64,000 nucleotides of DNA from Chthonobacter rhizosphaerae (GTDB taxonomy: Bacteria > Pseudomonadota > Alphaproteobacteria > Rhizobiales > Pleomorphomonadaceae). Shown in pieces: positions 17,437 to 24,772 of this stretch. Position numbers and translations under genes: made by a program. The stretch lies in the NCBI RefSeq assembly GCF_013839525.1, contig NZ_JACDIS010000008.1, positions 62,001 through 126,000 on the forward strand, given 5' to 3'. Positions within the stretch are counted from its first letter, which is position 1, and every line of letters begins with the position of its first letter. A model generated the notes under the pieces. That model saw only the letters and a list, made by a program, of their open reading frames with translations, made no database searches and was not told where the DNA came from.

Positions 17437-18966
17437 ATGGCGATCAACAATGTGGCTCTCCGCACCACGCTCGCGCAGCTGACGAGGATGCGCGGCGATC
17501 TGGAGACGCTGCAGCAGCAGCTCGGCAGCGGCAAGAAGGCCGACACCTACGGCGGGCTCGGCGCGCAGCGGTCGCTGTCGGTGTCGTTCCGGGCGCGGGT
17601 GGCCGAGGTGGAGAGCTACACCTCCACCGTCGACATGGTGGGCCTGCGCGTGAAGCTGATGGACAGCACCATGACGCGCCTGTCGGCAGTGCCGAACGAC
17701 ATCCGCTCGGCCATCGACCCGAACTCCTACGTGCTGCGCCAGGACGGCAAGACCGACGCCCAGAAGGTGGCTCGCATCGGCCTCGACGAGGTGATCGGCC
17801 TCCTGAACGCGCAGGCGGACGGGCGCTACCTGTTCGCCGGAACGGACGCGGAGACGCGGCCGGTCGTGGACCTCAACACCATGCTGGAGGGCGACGGCAG
17901 CCGCTACGGCCTGCGCCGGGTGACGGAGGACCGGCTGGTGGCGGACCTCGGCGTGCAGGGGATGGGGCGGCTGGAGCCTTCGGTGGCGGGACCGACCGCG
18001 ACCCTGGGGCTGCAGGACCCGCCGTCGGACGTGTTCGGGTTCAAGATCGCGTCGTTCGAGAACGACCTCGCCGGCACGACGGTGGCGGGCGACGAGACGA
18101 CCGGGCTCGCCGTGACCTTCTCCGGGACGCCGCCCTCGGCGGGCGACACGTTCCGGCTGTCGCTGACGAACCCGGACGGGACCTCGTCGTCGATCACCCT
18201 GACGGCGACGACGGCGGATCCGCCGGGCGACGGGGAATTCGCGATCGGCGGGGATCCGGACACCACGGCGGCGAACTTCAACGACGTGCTGACGCGCAAG
18301 ATCCGCCAGACGGCGAAGAGCGACCTTTCGGCCGCCTCGGCCGTGCAGGCCGGCCGGGAGTTCTTCGACACCTATGGCGGCGCGATGCCGAAGCGGGTGG
18401 ACGCCGCCTCGACCGATCCGGCGGACCTGGCGAGCGCGACCGGGCTGCGGGACGCGACGACGGGGGACACGGTGCAGTGGTACCGCGGCTCCAACAACCC
18501 GGTGGTGGACGGGGACCCGACGACGCAGCCGCGAAACGACGTGAAGGCCAGGATCGACACCAACGTGGACATCGCCTACGGGGCGCGGGCCAACGAGGAG
18601 GCCTTCCGCACGCTGGTGCAGTCGCTCGCCACGGTGGCGGTGGCGGAGTTCGACGCCGCCGAGACGAACGACGGCGCGCGTTACCAGGCGCTGATGGAAC
18701 GCTCCCGCGACGCGCTCGCCTTCGACGGCGAGGCGGTGAGCCCGGCCGACGTGCACGCCGAAATCGCCGTGGCCGCCAAGGTGGCGACCGACGCCAAGGA
18801 GCGGCACCAGGTGAACAAGAGCGTGATGCTCGACATGGTGGACGGCGTGGAGGGCGTCACCATGGAGGAGGTGGCGGCGCAGATCCTGGCGCTGCGCACC
18901 CGGATGGAGGCGAGCTACCAGGCCACCGCGCGGATCTCGCAGCTGTCGCTGGTGAACTATCTCTAA
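17437..18966 (+). CDS. flgL: Hook-filament junction protein FlgL
   Basis: A 509-residue hook-associated protein 3, last gene of flgE-flgK-flgL. The N-terminal flagellin-like helix runs through MAINNVALRTTLAQLTRMRG and QQLGSGKKADTYGGLG. The C-terminus ends MEASYQATARISQLSLVNYL, as FlgL proteins do. It is longer than most FlgL proteins because of a large beta-rich insert at about 180-330 (VTFSGTPPSAGDTFRLSLTN and the following Thr-rich strands). It connects FlgK to the filament. No terminator with a T-run follows; instead there is a gene-free repeat region. Confidence 0.9.
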   Translation: MAINNVALRTTLAQLTRMRGDLETLQQQLGSGKKADTYGGLGAQRSLSVSFRARVAEVESYTSTVDMVGLRVKLMDSTMTRLSAVPNDIRSAIDPNSYVLRQDGKTDAQKVARIGLDEVIGLLNAQADGRYLFAGTDAETRPVVDLNTMLEGDGSRYGLRRVTEDRLVADLGVQGMGRLEPSVAGPTATLGLQDPPSDVFGFKIASFENDLAGTTVAGDETTGLAVTFSGTPPSAGDTFRLSLTNPDGTSSSITLTATTADPPGDGEFAIGGDPDTTAANFNDVLTRKIRQTAKSDLSAASAVQAGREFFDTYGGAMPKRVDAASTDPADLASATGLRDATTGDTVQWYRGSNNPVVDGDPTTQPRNDVKARIDTNVDIAYGARANEEAFRTLVQSLATVAVAEFDAAETNDGARYQALMERSRDALAFDGEAVSPADVHAEIAVAAKVATDAKERHQVNKSVMLDMVDGVEGVTMEEVAAQILALRTRMEASYQATARISQLSLVNYL

Positions 18967-19065
18967 GGGATGGGTGGGGCGGATGCGGCGGGCCGGTCGC
19001 GGAGGCTGCGGGCCGGCTGGACGTGGGGTCTGACAGGCACGGGCGTGACTTGACGGTCCAACGCC

Positions 19066-19167
19066 GTCATCCCGGCGAAAGCCGGGATCCAACCGAACGG
19101 GATGGAAACCGCCGACGGGTCGAGATTTGGCAGGTGTCGGCTGGATCCCGGCGTTCGCCGGGATGAC
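19066..19167. repeat. Paired REP-like palindrome (copy 2)
   Basis: Facing copies of the element: tcatcccggcgaaagccggg at the left end and the inverse cccggcgttcgccgggatga at the right end, with about 60 bp of unique sequence between. It lies between flgL and flaF. The rest of 18967-19342 has no gene; a degraded relative of the ggtccgcg-type palindrome lies near 19270-19304. Confidence 0.78.
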
Positions 19168-19342
19168 GGAAAGGGCGTGACCTGCCGGGGAGTGCGTGAC
19201 CTGCCGCGCGACAGGACTACGGTCATGGCCGGCCTTGGGGCCGACCATTCGCGCATTTGGGCCGGCGGGGGATGCATGGGTGGCCTGCGCGAACCACGAC
19301 GGTGGAGGGTGGGGAAGGGGCCGGGACTCGGCGCCGGCCTGT

Positions 19343-19516
19343 CGATCCGCTGATGCCGCTCGCGCAGCAGCCTGCGATCCGCTACCGCCGCCCGGCACCG
19401 CAGCCAACGATCCGCTACCGCCACCCGCGCTTCAGCCTGCGATCCACTACCGCAGCCTGCGCAGCATTTCGATCCGCTGTCGCCGATTGCGCCTCGACCG
19501 GTCGATCCGCCGCCGC
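19343..19516. repeat. Degenerate 30-33 bp tandem repeat with core CGATCCGCTACCGCC
   Basis: Six diverged units start at 19343, 19376, 19409, 19440, 19470 and 19503. Each carries a variant of cgatccgctaccgcc, spaced 30-33 bp apart. The array ends 8 bp before the 3' end of flaF. The units are too diverged and the spacers too short for a CRISPR array. Confidence 0.65.
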
Positions 19517-19523
19517 GCTCGGC

Positions 19524-19895
19524 TCAGCCGGCGGAGCCGCGGAGGCCGGCGGCTATGTTGGCGTTGATGAAGATGAGGGAGGTCAGCTTTTCCGGCTTCG
19601 GGTCGGAGAGGATCCGCATGGAATGGCTGAAGATGAACACCGCCATGTTGGCGACGTTGGTCTTGACCTCCTGGGGCAGCGGATTGTCGGCGCGGGTCGC
19701 CGAGGTGGCCAGGATGGTCCAGAGCTTGCGGTTGAAGGTGATCGCCTCGTCCAGGTCGGCGCGGCCGTTGTCCCAGTTGTCCCGCACCGACTGCAGCCTA
19801 GCGGCGGCCTTGATCAGCAGGGAGGCCTCCAGTTCACGCGGGTTTGCCGTCGTCTGCTGGGTCCGCTGGTACGCTTGCGCTACCTGGTTGTACAT
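19524..19895 (-). CDS. flaF: Flagellar biosynthesis regulator FlaF
   Basis: A 123-residue alphaproteobacterial protein required for flagellin production or secretion, acting with FlbT. The N-terminus MYNQVAQAYQRTQQTTANPR and the central block AITFNRKLWTILATSATRAD are characteristic of FlaF. It overlaps the end of flbT by 62 bp in another frame, far more than a usual coupling overlap, yet the FlaF N-terminus is the conserved one. It is the last gene of the group flagellin-flbT-flaF on this strand. A degenerate tandem array abuts its 3' end. Confidence 0.92.
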   Translation of the reverse strand: MYNQVAQAYQRTQQTTANPRELEASLLIKAAARLQSVRDNWDNGRADLDEAITFNRKLWTILATSATRADNPLPQEVKTNVANMAVFIFSHSMRILSDPKPEKLTSLIFINANIAAGLRGSAG

Positions 19896-20271
19896 GGCTG
19901 ATCAGCTTCTGCTCGTACTCGATGAGGGCGCGGGCTTCTTTCAGTGCTTTGTACAGCGAGTTGCTTAAGATATTATTACTGATGCGCGTAACATAAGGTA
20001 TTGCGCTGGGGGCTGCTTCAATAATGTCGCGCACAAACTGGAAGTATTCGTCCTGGAACTTGGTCACTTCCTTTGACAAATACATGAGCTGGACGGCGAG
20101 ATAGATGCGCTTTGCCGGGCTGTCGGCGGTCTTGGCGGTGAGGATGTCCTTCTCGCGGAGGATCGGAGCGTTGCCCTCGATGAAGAGACGCGTGCGCTGA
20201 TTGTCGTTCGTGATCACCGACTCGCCGATGATGATCCGCTCGCCGGGCTTCAGTTCAACCTTCAGAGCCAT
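19834..20271 (-). CDS. flbT: Flagellin mRNA regulator FlbT
   Basis: A 145-residue post-transcriptional regulator. The N-terminus MALKVELKPGERIIIGESVI and the block REKDILTAKTADSPAKRIYL are diagnostic of FlbT, which in Caulobacter binds the 5' region of flagellin mRNA and couples flagellin synthesis to hook completion. It starts 34 bp after the third flagellin gene. The part encoded around 19960-20100 is clearly AT-richer than everything around it. The C-terminal 20 or so residues overlap the flaF start. Confidence 0.94.
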   Translation of the reverse strand: MALKVELKPGERIIIGESVITNDNQRTRLFIEGNAPILREKDILTAKTADSPAKRIYLAVQLMYLSKEVTKFQDEYFQFVRDIIEAAPSAIPYVTRISNNILSNSLYKALKEARALIEYEQKLISHVQPGSASVPADPADDGKPA

Positions 20272-20305
20272 GGTCCGTCCCCTTTCTGGGGCTGAACGAC
20301 GCCGA

Positions 20306-21457
20306 TCATCCCAGAAGCCGGAGGACGCCCTGGTCCGCCTCGCTGGAGATGGTGAGCGCGTTCGCCGAAAACTGCTGCCTCAGCTGCAGGGCGAGGAGGT
20401 TCGCGGCCTCCTCCTCCTTGTCGGCCGCCGTCAGGGTTTCCGAGCCGCTGACGAGCGTACCGGCGAACCCTTTCATAAAGCTTTCCCGGTTCTGAAGGAT
20501 CGTTAGATTCATGCCGAACGTGGTGGCGTCGAGGCGCAGGGTCTCGCGCGCGTCCTTCATGGCCGGCACCAGGGTCTCGGGGCTGGCGGCGTCGTACCAG
20601 CTGCCCTTCTCGCCCGGGATGGTGCCGAGGGTGGACGTGCCGCCGACGCCGGAGGAGGCGAGGGTGACGTCGGCGACCGCCTCGAAGGTGAGCTTGCCGT
20701 CGGTGAAGCTCGCCCGGATGCCGACGTCGAGCCTGGTGAAGGCGCGGGTGAGGTCGGTCACGGTGGTGGAGGACGTGACCGTGATGGAGGCAAGGACGTT
20801 GCCGTCGGAATCGGTGGCGGTGATCTCGTCGCCCTCGGCGAAGAGGTCCGACGCGGCGACGAGCGGATCACTCGACGTGAGCGGCACGCCGCCGGACTGG
20901 AGATCGAGCGTGGTGCGGCCGATCTTGCCCTCGTCCAGGCGCGGCAGGCCGAGCCGGCCGGCGAGGTCGGTGTAGTCGACCGCGAGGATCTCCAGGGCGT
21001 CGACCCGGTCGTCGCTGAAATAGAGCTTCAGGTCGTTGCCCTCCCCCGCGAGGAGGTTCTTGCCCTGGTAGCCGGAGTCCTTGGCGAGGCCCTCCATGTC
21101 GGCGAGCGCCTGGTTGAAGGTTTGGGCGAGCTCGGCCCGGTCGAAGGCGCTGAGGCTTTCGCTCGCCCGGGTGACCAGCGCCGAGGCGGCGTCCAGCATC
21201 TTCTGCATGGACGTGATGCCGTTGTCGGCGGCCTTCACCACCTGCACGCCCTGGCCGAGATGCTCGACGATGCGGGTGAGTTCGGCGGCGCGGTCGCTGA
21301 GCGAGCGCGCGGAGAAGAAGGCGCTCGGGTCGTCGATGGCGGAATTGACCTTCTTGCCGCTGCCGACCCGCTCTCCGGCGATGCGGGCCTGCTCGACGGC
21401 GGTGCGCATGGACAGGAGGTTGTCGCGCGTCGCGCGGGTCAGTCCGACTTCGGTCAT
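20306..21457 (-). CDS. Flagellin 3 (long, divergent)
   Basis: A 383-residue flagellin. The N-terminal D0/D1 region includes ARIAGERVGSGKKVNSAIDD and DRAAELTRIVEHLGQGVQVV. The C-terminal region ends SANALTISSEADQGVLRLLG. Between about 185 and 300 it has a beta-rich insert (DEITATDSDGNVLASITVTS) absent from the other two flagellins, which would add an outer domain to the filament. It is about 100 residues longer and much more diverged than its two neighbours. It heads the flagellin-flbT-flaF group and has its own CtrA box upstream, unlike the others, so it may be made at a different time or be a minor filament part. Confidence 0.93.
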   Translation of the reverse strand: MTEVGLTRATRDNLLSMRTAVEQARIAGERVGSGKKVNSAIDDPSAFFSARSLSDRAAELTRIVEHLGQGVQVVKAADNGITSMQKMLDAASALVTRASESLSAFDRAELAQTFNQALADMEGLAKDSGYQGKNLLAGEGNDLKLYFSDDRVDALEILAVDYTDLAGRLGLPRLDEGKIGRTTLDLQSGGVPLTSSDPLVAASDLFAEGDEITATDSDGNVLASITVTSSTTVTDLTRAFTRLDVGIRASFTDGKLTFEAVADVTLASSGVGGTSTLGTIPGEKGSWYDAASPETLVPAMKDARETLRLDATTFGMNLTILQNRESFMKGFAGTLVSGSETLTAADKEEEAANLLALQLRQQFSANALTISSEADQGVLRLLG

Positions 21458-21479
21458 GGCAGGGTCCCGGCCTTCGGCA

Positions 21480-21530
21480 TTAACGGCTCGATAACCATGT
21501 TTGATGCGCGATGGGTTAACGAACCCTTAA
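21480..21530 (-). promoter_or_regulatory. CtrA-type boxes upstream of flagellin 3
   Basis: A perfect TTAA-N7-TTAA box is at 21516-21530, and a near-box TTAA-N7-ATAA is at 21480-21494. The latter is nearly identical to the perfect box before flgB (cattaacggctcg followed by ataacc or ttaacc). The pair is framed by a 9-bp inverted repeat (cccggcctt at 21466-21474 and aaggccggg at 21529-21537). The perfect box ends 58 bp before the start codon. Confidence 0.68.
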
Positions 21531-21568
21531 GGCCGGGCATTCCCCTTGGGGACAACGGGAGCGGCACG

Positions 21569-21600
21569 AAAAAAGGGGCGGAGCGTCGCCGCTCCACCCC
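21569..21600 (-). terminator. Rho-independent terminator after flagellin 2
   Basis: On the minus strand the sequence forms a GGGG-T-GGAGCG / CGCTCC-G-CCCC hairpin followed by six T residues. It lies 59 bp after the stop codon of the flagellin at 21659-22501. Confidence 0.88.
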
Positions 21601-21658
21601 GTGTCGAAGGTGCCGGGCGGCGCCGCGGTTGCGGGCGCCGCCCTGGTCTTTTCCGGCC

Positions 21659-22501
21659 TCAGCCGAGGAGCCGCAGGACGTTCTGGTCGGCCTGGCTGGC
21701 GAACGAGAGGGCGGTCGAGGACAGCTGCTGGCGCGTATTGAGGGCGAGCAGCTTGGCGCCTTCCTCGTTCTGGTCGGCGAGGGTCAGCTTGTCGGCACCG
21801 GTCTGCAGGGTGTTGATCATGGACTTGGTGTAGTCCTGGCGGATCTGCACGCTGGAGAGGTTGGTACCGAAGGTGGACGCCTGGGTGCGCAGGTTGGTCA
21901 GCGCCGAGTTCAGCGAGTCGATCGTATCGTTGATCGCCGTGTCGCCGGTGGTGCCGGTCGCCCAGTCGGCGGACGGATCGGCGACGGCGGTCAGGGACAG
22001 GTTCGACACGTCGGTGTAGCTGACGCCCGAGATCGTCAGCGAGTTCTGGGCTTCGCCCGTGCGCTCGTTGAAGATCACCTTCAGGCTGTCGCCCTTGAGC
22101 AGGTTCTTGCCCTTGTAGCCGGAGTCCTCCGCGATGTCGGTGATCTGGCTGAGCAGGTTGTTGTACTCGCTGGCGAACGTGGCGCGGTCGGTGGACGACG
22201 CGCTCGCGAGCGCCTGGTTGGCCTTGGCCTTGGCCGAGTCCACCAGCTTCTGGATCGCCTTGATGCCTTCGTCCGCCGCCTTCAGGGTCTGGACCGCCTG
22301 GCCCATGTCGTCGAGCAGCGTGTTCAGGTCGTTGGCGCGATCGCTGAGGGCCGCGGCCGTGAAGTAGTTGCCCGGGTTGTCGAGGGCCGAGTTGACCTTC
22401 TTGCCCGTGGCGAGACGGTTCTGCACAACCTCCTGAAGGCTCGAGGTCTGCTGCAGCGCCAGAAGGTTGGCGCGCACGCCCGCGGCGAGAGTGACTGACA
22501 T
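21659..22501 (-). CDS. Flagellin 2
   Basis: A 280-residue filament subunit. The N-terminus reads MSVTLAAGVRANLLALQQTS with NRLATGKKVNSALDNPGNYF, and the C-terminus ends SFASQADQNVLRLLG. The length is short, with a minimal central region, as is common in alphaproteobacteria. It is a close paralogue of flagellin 1, sharing long identical stretches (DRANDLNTLLDDMGQAVQTL here against DRASDLSTLLDDMGQAVQTL there). It is exported by the flagellar type III apparatus. It has its own leader with an AT-rich motif shared with flagellin 1, and a strong terminator downstream, so it is a single-gene unit. Confidence 0.95.
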   Translation of the reverse strand: MSVTLAAGVRANLLALQQTSSLQEVVQNRLATGKKVNSALDNPGNYFTAAALSDRANDLNTLLDDMGQAVQTLKAADEGIKAIQKLVDSAKAKANQALASASSTDRATFASEYNNLLSQITDIAEDSGYKGKNLLKGDSLKVIFNERTGEAQNSLTISGVSYTDVSNLSLTAVADPSADWATGTTGDTAINDTIDSLNSALTNLRTQASTFGTNLSSVQIRQDYTKSMINTLQTGADKLTLADQNEEGAKLLALNTRQQLSSTALSFASQADQNVLRLLG

Positions 22502-22588
22502 GTGATGGTCCCCATTCTAGGTACGTCGACCGCCTCATTCTGGGCGGCTGCGTCGATACTGGGGGCTTAACCCTAAGAAGTCGTGAAC

Positions 22589-22598
22589 CTGAATATAT
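22589..22598 (-). promoter_or_regulatory. Shared AT-rich motif upstream of flagellin 2
   Basis: CTGAATATAT on the plus strand (ATATATTCAG in gene direction), 87 bp before the start codon. The same ten bases occur 80 bp before flagellin 1 and not before flagellin 3. It could be part of a -10 region or a leader signal; the sigma factor is not identified. Confidence 0.4.
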
Positions 22599-22607
22599 TG
22601 CGCACGG

Positions 22608-22635
22608 AAAAGCCGGCGGAGAAAACCCCGCCGGC
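22608..22635 (-). terminator. Rho-independent terminator after flagellin 1
   Basis: On the minus strand, GCCGGCGG and CCGCCGGC form an 8-bp GC stem with an 8-base loop, followed by TTTT. It lies 38 bp after the stop codon of the flagellin at 22674-23510. Confidence 0.85.
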
Positions 22636-22673
22636 CTGGTCGTTCGCGAGCGTCGTTTAAGTCTTCGGTAACC

Positions 22674-23510
22674 TCAGAAGAGGCGCAGCACGTTCTGCTC
22701 GGCCTGCGAGGCGAGCGACAGGGCCGTCGAAGCGAGGCTCTGGCGGGTCTGCAGGGCCAGAAGCTTGGCGCCTTCCTCGTTGCTGTCGGCGTTCACCAGG
22801 GAGTCCGCACCCTCCTGGAGGGTGTTGATCATGTTCTTGGTGAAGTTCTGGCGGTTCTCCACGACGGTGAGATTGGTACCGAAGGTGGACGCCTGGGTGC
22901 GCAGGCTGGTGAGCGCGTTGGTGAGCGAGCTGAGGGTGTCCTCGATCGCCGCGTCGCCGGTGTCACCGGTATCCCAGCCGCCGTCGGCCACTTCCGTGAG
23001 CGACAGAGCGCCGTCCGCGGCGTAGCTGACGCCGGAGATGGACAGCGAGTTCTTCTCCGTGCCGACCTTCTCGTTGAACGTCACCGAGAGGCTGTCGCCG
23101 TCGAGGAGGTTCTTGCCCTTGTAGCCGGAGTCCTTGGCGATGCCCTGGATTTGGGTCAGGAGCTCGTTGTACTCGCCGGCGAACTTGGCGCGGTCGGTGT
23201 TGGACGAGCTCTGCGCCGCCTGGTTGGCCTTGGCCTTGGCGGCCTCGACCAGGCTGGTGATGCTCTTGATACCCTCGTCGGCCGCCTTCAGCGTCTGCAC
23301 CGCCTGGCCCATGTCGTCCAGAAGGGTGGAAAGGTCGCTGGCGCGGTCGTTGAGACCCGCGGCGGTGAAGAAGGAGTTCGGGTTGTCGAGGGCGGAGTTG
23401 ACCTTCTTGCCGGTGGCGAGACGGTTCTGGGTCTCCGACATCATGTTGGCGGTCTGCTGGAGCGAGATGAGGTTCGCGCGGACGCCGGTCGAAATCGTCA
23501 CGTTGGCCAT
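22674..23510 (-). CDS. Flagellin 1
   Basis: A 278-residue filament subunit. The start MANVTISTGVRANLISLQQT is preferred over a longer form because an aaagga ribosome-binding site precedes it. The N-terminal block NRLATGKKVNSALDNPNSFF and the C-terminal SLASQAEQNVLRLF match flagellin D0/D1. It is very similar to flagellin 2 (TLKAADEGIKSITSLVEAAK against TLKAADEGIKAIQKLVDSAK). Upstream lies an AT-rich leader, and downstream a terminator makes it a single-gene unit. Surface Ser/Thr residues in the central part (for example SSNTDRAKF and GDTGDAAIEDTLSSLT) are possible sites for the glycosyltransferases encoded nearby. Confidence 0.95.
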   Translation of the reverse strand: MANVTISTGVRANLISLQQTANMMSETQNRLATGKKVNSALDNPNSFFTAAGLNDRASDLSTLLDDMGQAVQTLKAADEGIKSITSLVEAAKAKANQAAQSSSNTDRAKFAGEYNELLTQIQGIAKDSGYKGKNLLDGDSLSVTFNEKVGTEKNSLSISGVSYAADGALSLTEVADGGWDTGDTGDAAIEDTLSSLTNALTSLRTQASTFGTNLTVVENRQNFTKNMINTLQEGADSLVNADSNEEGAKLLALQTRQSLASTALSLASQAEQNVLRLF

Positions 23511-23590
23511 AGCCAAGGTCCTTTCTGGTCTTCGATACACTCCTCGTCCTGAGGAGCACGACCATTTGGCCCGACGATCCGTAATGACAT

Positions 23591-23600
23591 CTGAATATAT
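23591..23600 (-). promoter_or_regulatory. Shared AT-rich motif upstream of flagellin 1
   Basis: CTGAATATAT followed by atagttaag, 80 bp before the flagellin 1 start. It is identical over ten bases to the site before flagellin 2. No sigma-54 element and no correctly spaced CtrA box was found here. Confidence 0.4.
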
Positions 23601-23920
23601 ATAGTTAAGTCGTGTGTAGGTTAAGGCGGTATTGCTGTTTACCTTGCGACGTTTACTGTGAATGGGGCGTTTAGGTTAAGGAAATGGAACCGTTAACTAT
23701 GGGCGGTTTGCCGGTGATACTTGATCAACCATGGCGAATGCAGATTGAGTTGCGTTTTGCAACACATGCGAGGGGAGGGGTGAGTGGGTGGGGGCGGGTG
23801 TGCGGGAAAAGCGGTCGGGGTGGAGTGGGGAAAGGCGGGCGGCGGGGGACGCGTGAGGTGATCACGCCTGGTCGGCGGCTTGGGCCCTGGCCGGGGGCGG
23901 GTCGCGGGGGTGCCATGTGC

Positions 23921-24427
23921 GCTCGACGCCGTCATTCCGGCTGAGGCTGGGATCAACCGGATGGGGTGGAGATTGGCAAGGCGGGGAGACGTGGCCGCCG
24001 TCGGTTGGATCCCGGCTTTCGCCGGGATGACGGGGAGGGGGGCGGACGCCGGAGGGGGCGTGGGGTGGTCACGCCGGGTGGGCGGCGGGAGAAATGCGTG
24101 GGTGGTCCGCGTGCGCGGACCATGACGGCTGGGGCGGGCGGAGACGCCAGGCGGCCGGGCGGGAGTGTTTGGCGCGGGCGTGGTGGGGAGTGTGTGCCGC
24201 GTGCGCGCTCGACGCCGGTCATTCCGGCTGAGGCCGGGATCCAACTGGATGGGGTGGAGATTGCCGGGGCGGGGAGAGGTGGCCGCCGTCGGCTGGATCC
24301 CGGCTTTCGCCGGGATGACGGGGAGGGGGGGCCGGACGCCGGAGGGAGCGCGGGGTGGTCACGCCGGGTGGGCGGCGGGAGAAATGCGTGGGTGGTCCGC
24401 GTGCGCGGACCATGACGGCTGGGGCGG
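23921..24427. repeat. Direct duplication of a 220-bp repeat-rich segment
   Basis: Segment A (about 23921-24137) and segment B (about 24207-24427) are near-identical direct copies offset by 286-290 bp. Each holds a facing pair of REP-like palindromes (23931-24031 and 24218-24321), then a shared cggtggtcacgccg-type stretch, then the GGTCCGCG/CGCGGACC hairpin (24104-24121 and 24394-24411). Single-base changes and small indels separate the copies. No gene is seen anywhere in 23511-24753. Confidence 0.82.
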
Positions 24428-24640
24428 CGGAGACGCCAGGCGGCCGGCGGTGGCTGGGGCGGCGGAGACGCCAGGCGGCCGGCGGTGGCTGGGGCGGCGG
24501 AGACGCCAGGCGGCCGGCGGTGGCTGGGGCGGCGGAGGCGCTAGGCGGCCGGCGGTGGCTGGGGCGGGCGGAGTAGCCAGGCGACCGGCGGGGGGCTGGG
24601 GCGGGCGGAGAGGCCAGGCGGCCGGCGGGGGGGCTGGTGG
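24417..24640. repeat. 35-bp minisatellite, about six copies
   Basis: The unit ggctggggcggcggagacgc continues caggcggccggcggt. The GGGG core recurs at 24421, 24456, 24491, 24526 and 24561, exactly 35 bp apart, then at 24598. The first copies are almost perfect and the last two diverge. A single related unit follows segment A of the duplication at about 24121-24160, so the array seems to have expanded from that seed. Confidence 0.88.
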
Positions 24641-24675
24641 CAGGTCGCCCGGTACCGGTCACGCTGCGTCAAGCG

Positions 24676-24772
24676 CCGGTGGCGCGGGGCGGCATGGGCC
24701 GGTGGCGCGGGGTCGGGCGCCGGTGGGGGTCGGCACGGACCGGTGGCGCGGGGTCAGGGGCCGGTGGCGCGG
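24676..24772. repeat. 21-bp minisatellite overlapping the end of a glycosyltransferase gene
   Basis: Five units starting with CCGGTGG begin at 24676, 24699, 24720, 24740 and 24761, with a period of 20-23 bp. The last unit includes the stop codon (24754-24756) and final codons of the gene at 24754-25560, so the array is continuous with coding sequence. Confidence 0.75.

Noticed and set aside
15262-19407. A 1381-codon minus-strand open frame opposite flgK and flgL
   Set aside because: It is a GC-rich antisense shadow, dominated by His, Arg, Gly and Val, lying over two well-conserved flagellar genes.
19343-24640. Possible CRISPR array in the tandem repeats near 19.4 kb or 24.4 kb
   Set aside because: Units of 35, 30-33 and 21 bp are contiguous or diverged, without unique spacers of constant size, and no cas genes are present. 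They are minisatellites.
23511-24753. Small protein genes within the repeat block
   Set aside because: All open frames there are Gly/Arg/Pro-rich, follow the repeats in every frame and lack convincing ribosome-binding sites.
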